Position numbers and translations under genes: made by a program | Shown here: piece by piece, positions 20,611 through 21,823 of the stretch | Numbering within the stretch: the stretch's first letter is position 1 | How the letters are laid out: each line of letters starts with the position of its first letter | NCBI GenBank assembly: GCA_002478505.1 | Contig: DLOP01000030.1 | Coordinates: 1,037 to 22,859 of the forward strand | Direction of reading: 5' to 3' | Length of the DNA: 21,823 nucleotides | Origin: Lachnospiraceae bacterium UBA7481 | GTDB taxonomy: Bacteria; Bacillota; Clostridia; Lachnospirales; Lachnospiraceae | The notes under the pieces: generated by a model | What the model was told of the DNA's origin: nothing | What the model saw: the letters and a program-made list of their open reading frames with translations, nothing else | Databases searched by the model: none

Positions 20611-21823
20611 TTATACTAATAACCATACCTTTCATTTTATATATTTCCGCATTGATTCCATCTGCCGTTATCTGTACATTTTCTTCATTGGGATAAAACC
20701 GGGTACTCATAACGTATCTTCCGCCGTCAAGATATACTTCAATACCTGACATATCCGCAATCATACGGATATCCCGGCATTGCTCTGTCCTGACGCGCCG
20801 TATCGTCCTGCCATATCCCATAGGCTGATCGTTAAAATCCATGTAAAACATATTTTCCCGAAGGCTTAATGTCAGACCGTTATTAATAACAATTTCAAAA
20901 TCCCCATTGACCCCCGCGGTCAGATCGAAGGGAAGCGATACCTTTTGCTCTCCTTTAAGAGCGATCTTTTCCCCTCTTAAAGCTTCATATTCTTTCACCG
21001 GATTCTGAAGCAGAGTACCATCTTCAAGCCTTGAAATTTCTCGTGGAATTGTCAGGCAGTGCTGCCATCCCAGTGCAGCGGTTGGATTGGTATAAGCGGA
21101 GTCGCCGATACCCATCCATCCAATTAAAATGCGTCTGCCATCAGGAGCTTCAAAGGTCTGCGGCGCATAAAAATCAAATCCGTAATCAAATTCTTTAAAA
21201 TTACCACTTAAAAAATATCCTGAAGAAAAAATATTCTGGTTTCTCTCGGTTCCCCGGGGAAGGCCCTGCGGTGAGATTCCTATATATCTATGCCCCTCTA
21301 CCATAAAACAATCCGGACACTCCCACATATATCCCATATCCGGTACATCATACGTTCTCACATATTCCCATGTATCAAGATCCCGGGATTGATAGAATAG
21401 CACACAACCCTTATCGTCCCGTGTCCTTGCCCCCAGAATCATATAATATAGTCCGTTTTCCTGCCATACCTTAGGATCTCTGACATGGCAGGAACAGAAA
21501 TCCGGATAGTCGCTATTTCTGAGTACAACCTTTTTTTCACTCATATGATGGCCGTCGTTCGTAGTCACATGAATGACATTCGCGCCACGCCCCTTCAGAA
21601 CATAATCATAATTTCCCTTTTCCTTAACGTTCCCGGTATAAAACAGATGCAGAGTATCATCCCGGACAATAGCGCTGCCGGAATATACGCCGTCCCTGTC
21701 TTCGGGAATATCGGGAACAAGCACTGTCCCCGTAAATTCCCAGTTGATCATATCGGGACTCTGGTAATGCCCCCAGCTTTTTTTAACGCCGCCATTAATA
21801 TCGTCAGGCGCATATTGAAAATA
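20600..21823 (-). CDS. scrB: GH32 sucrose-6-phosphate hydrolase / beta-fructofuranosidase (5' end missing)
   Basis: The C-terminal 407 residues of a GH32 enzyme. The frame is open to the right edge, where it reads YFQYAPDDINGG and KSWGHYQSPDMINWE, so the start codon and the NDPNG nucleophile motif lie outside the window and the ATG at 21751 is internal. HVRDPKVW holds the transition-state Asp and MWECPDCF the acid/base Glu. The five-bladed propeller is followed by a shortened beta-sandwich domain (about the last 110 residues). It probably splits sucrose-6-phosphate into glucose-6-phosphate and fructose in the cytoplasm, with the coupled fructokinase acting on the fructose. Fructan or free-sucrose activity cannot be excluded. 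Confidence 0.92.
   Translation of the reverse strand, partial: YFQYAPDDINGGVKKSWGHYQSPDMINWEFTGTVLVPDIPEDRDGVYSGSAIVRDDTLHLFYTGNVKEKGNYDYVLKGRGANVIHVTTNDGHHMSEKKVVLRNSDYPDFCSCHVRDPKVWQENGLYYMILGARTRDDKGCVLFYQSRDLDTWEYVRTYDVPDMGYMWECPDCFMVEGHRYIGISPQGLPRGTERNQNIFSSGYFLSGNFKEFDYGFDFYAPQTFEAPDGRRILIGWMGIGDSAYTNPTAALGWQHCLTIPREISRLEDGTLLQNPVKEYEALRGEKIALKGEQKVSLPFDLTAGVNGDFEIVINNGLTLSLRENMFYMDFNDQPMGYGRTIRRVRTEQCRDIRMIADMSGIEVYLDGGRYVMSTRFYPNEENVQITADGINAEIYKMKGMVISINEK

Noticed and set aside
1..21823. CRISPR arrays, tRNA or rRNA genes, insertion sequences
   Set aside because: I saw no regularly spaced repeats, no tRNA-like cloverleaf and no transposase or integrase gene.

Overview
The window looks like chromosomal DNA from an anaerobic gut-type Firmicute, most likely a Lachnospiraceae relative. 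This is inferred from the strong GGAGG-type ribosome binding sites, the set of plant-glycan and sucrose enzymes, the GtrII/GT2 cell-surface genes, and small proteins of the Clostridia type. It is an inference from gene content; no rRNA or tRNA gene is present to confirm it.

Layout. Positions 1-1727 hold the 3' part of a SulP-family anion transporter with a STAS domain. Positions 1774-5485 form a visibly AT-rich accessory block of small membrane proteins of unknown function. It includes two paralogues with nearly identical C-termini and 3' flanks, a protein with an internal membrane duplication, a remnant of another coding sequence, and a broken copy of the 3' end of the adjacent superoxide dismutase gene. 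The full Cu/Zn superoxide dismutase gene follows on the minus strand (5641-6126). Positions 6312-13376 are a plus-strand housekeeping and polysaccharide stretch: a GH3 beta-glucosidase, an RlmI-like RNA methyltransferase, a CPA2/Kef-type antiporter, a 39-aa small protein behind a hairpin that hides its ribosome binding site, and a membrane-attached GH5 endoglucanase with a CBM2 module. Positions 13437-13840 hold a minus-strand gene for a Cys/Pro-rich 66-aa protein with its own promoter, and a GC-rich structured island bracketed by two identical extended -10 elements. Positions 13918-17374 encode an Mrp-type Fe-S carrier ATPase, a GtrII-like membrane glucosyltransferase and a GT2 glycosyltransferase.

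Positions 17401-19522 are the most interesting part. On the minus strand lie a stand-alone reverse transcriptase and, directly upstream, a structured RNA enclosed by perfect 14-bp inverted repeats with its own strong promoter. This resembles the layout of retrons and of ncRNA-using defence-associated RTs (DRT2/DRT9), but the RT lacks the retron hallmark motifs. One reading frame of the RNA is open across its whole length. Upstream of it is a RelB/DinJ-YoeB type toxin-antitoxin pair whose toxin carries a one-base frameshift in an A tract.

Positions 19639-21823 (minus) are an overlapping sucrose operon: a GH32 sucrose-6-phosphate hydrolase, whose N-terminus lies beyond the window, and a PfkB-family fructokinase.

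Together the genes support beta-glucan breakdown (endoglucanase outside, GH3 glucosidase inside), sucrose use, envelope glycosylation, ion homeostasis, and one candidate RT-based defence island beside a decayed toxin-antitoxin module.
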